Source: Pisaster brevispinus
Lineage: Eukaryota > Echinodermata > Asteroidea > Forcipulatida > Asteriidae
Length of the DNA stretch: 64,000 nt
Direction of reading: 5' to 3'
Assembly (NCBI GenBank): GCA_023634235.1
Contig: JAMKCF010000007.1
Coordinates: 3,514,001 to 3,578,000 of the forward strand
Under the pieces are notes generated by a model. That model made no database searches and was not told where the DNA came from. It saw nothing but the letters and a program-made list of their open reading frames with translations. Shown one piece after another: positions 61,200 to 64,000 of the stretch (the first letter of the stretch is position 1; each line of letters begins with the position of its first letter). The translations under genes were made by a program, and so were the position numbers.

Positions 61200-61445
61200 G
61201 AAAAAAAACCTTAGCCGGTTAGTTTATATACGTTTATTTTGAGAACTTTTATGATTACATATTTCTGTTAATAAAACCAAGCAACCCTCAAAAGCGCATA
61301 CTATTACACTGTAACCAATAGCCCTGAAGATACCTGTCTAGTGATAAACGACGAAAAAGTCAGATTTAGAAGTGGGAGGAACGCCCCCAAATTTAGGGAA
61401 CCTCGTAGCAATCAGGCAGGGTACTGACAACCCTATCCGCATCAC

Positions 61446-61678
61446 ACTATAGAACCACTCAGGTCAGAATTGACCCGGAACCAAGGTCCCATAGTGACTG
61501 GCCCAATAAGTCAGTATGACTTGGAGTATGTGTGTCAAACTGGCCGGAAACTGTGTCAAACTGACGAGTCATAGCCAATTTTTTGCAAAGAAAGTTTCCG
61601 GGTCATCTTGACTCAGAAATGGGTCAGGCCCCAGTGGGACCCGGAATCCAGGTCAACTGACCCGGGAGTTTCTAGAGT
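61446..61678. repeat. MITE of the GGGTCAG family
   Basis: ACTATAGAACCACTCAGGTCAGAATTGACCCGGA pairs with the inverse of TCCAGGTCAACTGACCCGGGAGTTTCTAGAGT; ends of about 50 bases pair with mismatches. Second family member at 58548. Confidence 0.78.
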
Positions 61679-61781
61679 ACGAGGCTCCGGTCCCAGTATT
61701 CGAACCTGTGTGTCAAGGCAGGCATGGAAAAAACCACTGAGCAAACCTGATTAATTGTTATCTATTTATCTTTTAAATGTT

Positions 61782-62079
61782 GTTTAATGAGATATCGCCT
61801 TACATCTCAAGGCCGGACAACCACTTCAAGGCGACGGCTTTCACTTAACTGATTTGGGCTGTCGACCCAAATCAACTGTCACCAGGGGCACGTTACCACT
61901 TGCTCCTGGGGCTGTACCAGGGTTACCCCTGGTGCACTACTTTCCTGACTTTTTACGAACCAACTATGGATAAGTGCCTTGCTGAAAGGCACAAGTGTCA
62001 TGACTGGAATTCGAACCCACACTCTGCTACCAGAGCTTGGGTCCGGTGAACTAGACCGCTCGGCCACGACATGCCACAA
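61782..62079 (-). repeat. tRNA-Leu-type SINE
   Basis: The minus-strand head has TGGCCGAGCGG (exact box A), GGACCCAAGC and GGTTCGAATTCC (near box B). Same body and strand as 60241-60600. Confidence 0.82.
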
Positions 62080-62724
62080 ACGAGTCGTACTTCACTACCA
62101 ACATTGTTTAGTTGTCCTTACCCTTTAACCATGCATGAGGAACAGTTTAATAAAAAAGTCATGTTGTCTAGTCTCAACGAGCCAAACCCATGCGATGAGG
62201 AAATTAAACCCCCAAGATAGACGTCTCAACTTTAAGCTGTCAGGCAGAGACCGTCTTGTTCGTTTTGGTTTTTTTTTTTACTTTTTTCCCCTAACTAATG
62301 CAACCAACAACAAAGAGAAAACCGTTGAATGTTTACACACGGGCCTCTTTATAGAGTAAACTTTAAACTTCATGAATAACAACAAACTTTATAGGTTGAA
62401 GGGTTTAAACAAATGTTTTTGGCATCATGTACTCGTTTATTTGCATGTATTTATTATTTTTTAAGGAATTGAGATAAACAAGTTTCAATGAATTGAGACT
62501 TGTGGGATGTATTTCCAGTCACTTTAAACTGTTCTTCCCTTTAACTTGGAAAACACTAAACACAGGCCAATCCATTTGATCATGTTGTCTATCTGTAAGT
62601 TGGTGAAGAAAACTTGAATAACAAAGCATTTCCATAACTGGCTAATGGATTCTACTTCTGTGCAATGTTGGGTATTTGCAAATCGATAGAGTGACAAATG
62701 GCCGTAGTGTGATCGGCCATTGGT

Positions 62725-62795
62725 ATTTCAGAGTCAAATTGTGACAGTTCAGAGTCAAAGTATGACATTTCAGAGTCAAAATTAACACCAGGATT
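62725..62795 (+). repeat. Three-copy tandem repeat of about 22-24 bp
   Basis: TTTCAGAGTCAAATTGTGACA, TTCAGAGTCAAAGTATGACA and TTTCAGAGTCAAAATTAACA follow each other. Confidence 0.75.
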
Positions 62796-62999
62796 CCTAC
62801 AATATAACACCTACCTACTTATCTACAGTACCTTTGTGAATCGATTAAGTTTTGAACCTTAAAATGTACTCTGTCTTTAACCCTTCGCAAAAAACCTAAA
62901 TACTGAAATAAATAAACTCTTTCAAAAACGAATTTCAAATTTCAAAATTTTAATAACCATTTTTTTTCCGAAGAAAAGTGGGTAAGGATCCAGTTTAAA

Positions 63000-63225
63000 T
63001 ATGGCACTAATGTTGCGGCAACAAATTTGGGGTTAAACAAAACAAAATTGAGTAGAGTGGGTTCTGAACCTGCGACCTCCGGATTAACTTGTCGGCACTC
63101 TACAAACTGAGCTATGTAGGCCTAATGTTGGCGTTCTCCCTAATTATTATGTCAATATTTTGCAAGTCGGAAGCCATACAACCAGGAATCACACCCAAAA
63201 TTACGATACAGCGAGGCGGTAGGAG
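63000..63225 (-). repeat. tRNA-derived SINE, copy of 39130-39385
   Basis: The minus-strand head has TAGCTCAGTTTG (box A-like) and GGTTCAGAACC (box B-like), with the same flanking blocks as the copy at 39.2 kb. Confidence 0.68.
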
Positions 63226-63789
63226 AGCATTGCGACGTTTTAATTCAAATATCAAGCTACAAATCACAAGGGAAGCTGACTGGGTAAAATTTCAATAATT
63301 TGGGAATGAACAAAGGAAATTGACTATAAAATTGATTATAAAAAATATTAATAAATAAATAAATAAATAGGAAATTTACGAAGCAGCTGCCTGAGCATAT
63401 GAGCCTATAGTAACAAATATTTTTCTTCAGTTCTCCAATTCACAAATGGAAAAGATTTCTGTATATTAGCATGTCGAGTGGAATTAAATTTATCATTTTT
63501 AGTAAGGATGACATTGGTCATCTCCAATTAAAGTCTTAGATTAGAAATTCCAAACGGATCAGCAATGCAACAACAGGAAAATGAACTGACTTTGGGTTAT
63601 GAGTTCTAACTTCATCAAATTGAATTTAGCAACTTTCGAAGGGTAGCCACACAGACTGTGAATTTTCTTTTAAGGGGGTTAATAAGTTTGAGAGGGTGGC
63701 TGTATGGTGTTTACGAGTACAGTTATTACTTGTTTTGAGAAAAATGTGTGTCTCTTTTTTTCTTTCTTTTTTTTTGGTGGGGGTGACAG

Positions 63790-64000
63790 ATTGGTGGTAC
63801 AGCATTGATGATGCAAATTAAATGCTGCTGTGCTCACTCTCTTTGAATCAAGATAAAGTACAGCATTGTTATTGACGGAAATTTGCTGATACTCGTATGC
63901 TAACTCTATTTGAATCAATATAAAGTACGGTATGGTCATGTCGGCAAGCTTCTGCTACTTTTATTTCTACTCTCTTTGAATCAATATAAGGTATGGCATT
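63790..64000 (+). repeat. Satellite of about 66-70 bp, runs off the window
   Basis: CTCTCTTTGAATCAAGATAAAGTACAGC-type units at about 63840, 63905 and 63975; the same family and strand as 51480-52030. Confidence 0.85.

Overview
The window looks like nuclear DNA from an invertebrate deuterostome, most probably an echinoderm and perhaps a sea star. It is AT-rich, and its genes have many short exons with GT-AG introns. About half of it carries dispersed repeats: MITEs, tRNA-derived SINEs, LINE fragments, minisatellites and long poly-G tracts. The echinoderm assignment is an inference from gene content and from repeat families I recognise; no species can be named.

Three genes are well supported. 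(1) An importin-alpha gene of the KPNA2 (alpha-1/Rch1) type lies on the minus strand, with 12 coding exons between 28540 and 20049 that join in frame to 515 residues. It has a probable noncoding first exon near 31.9 kb and a 3' UTR of about 1.7 kb that contains a cluster of Pumilio-type sites. (2) A DGCR6-family gene lies on the plus strand, with 4 coding exons between 36385 and 41563 that join to 200 residues. (3) A secreted protein gene lies on the minus strand, with 3 coding exons between 9055 and 6460 that encode a signal peptide, a PAN/apple-like module and a complete F5/8 type C (discoidin) domain, 266 residues in all.

The left end (0.9-2.7 kb, minus strand) carries pieces of immunoglobulin-superfamily receptors: an exon with two Ig-like segments and a membrane span, a second membrane-span exon, and cytoplasmic tails with ITIM-like and ITSM-like tyrosine motifs. 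Two of these tails run in frame past a TGA codon. This could be decay, missed splicing or stop-codon readthrough, and it is the most interesting coding observation here.

Layout: 0-0.85 kb nothing clear; 0.9-2.7 kb Ig/ITIM receptor pieces; 4.5-5.4 kb SINE and minisatellite; 6.4-9.1 kb PAN-discoidin gene; 9.1-18.3 kb mostly noncoding, with a possible orphan exon at 10.4 kb, an exon-like tandem duplication at 12.1 kb and a foldback at 13.7 kb; 18.3-32.0 kb importin-alpha gene, with a nested foldback transposon (two insertions, each with its own target-site duplication) in its first intron; 33.7-35.1 kb truncated LINE; 36.3-42.3 kb DGCR6 gene with a 92-101 bp minisatellite in intron 1; 42.3-64 kb gene-poor and repeat-rich, with a 21-bp array at 57.2 kb, a piggyBac-type MITE at 59.6-60.2 kb, paired tRNA-Leu-type SINEs, and a satellite of about 70 bp at 51.5 kb that recurs at the right edge.

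The genes do not form a functional cluster. Importin-alpha and DGCR6 are housekeeping or conserved eukaryotic genes in tail-away orientation. The two minus-strand gene groups at the left (Ig receptor and PAN-discoidin) are both extracellular or recognition-type proteins.
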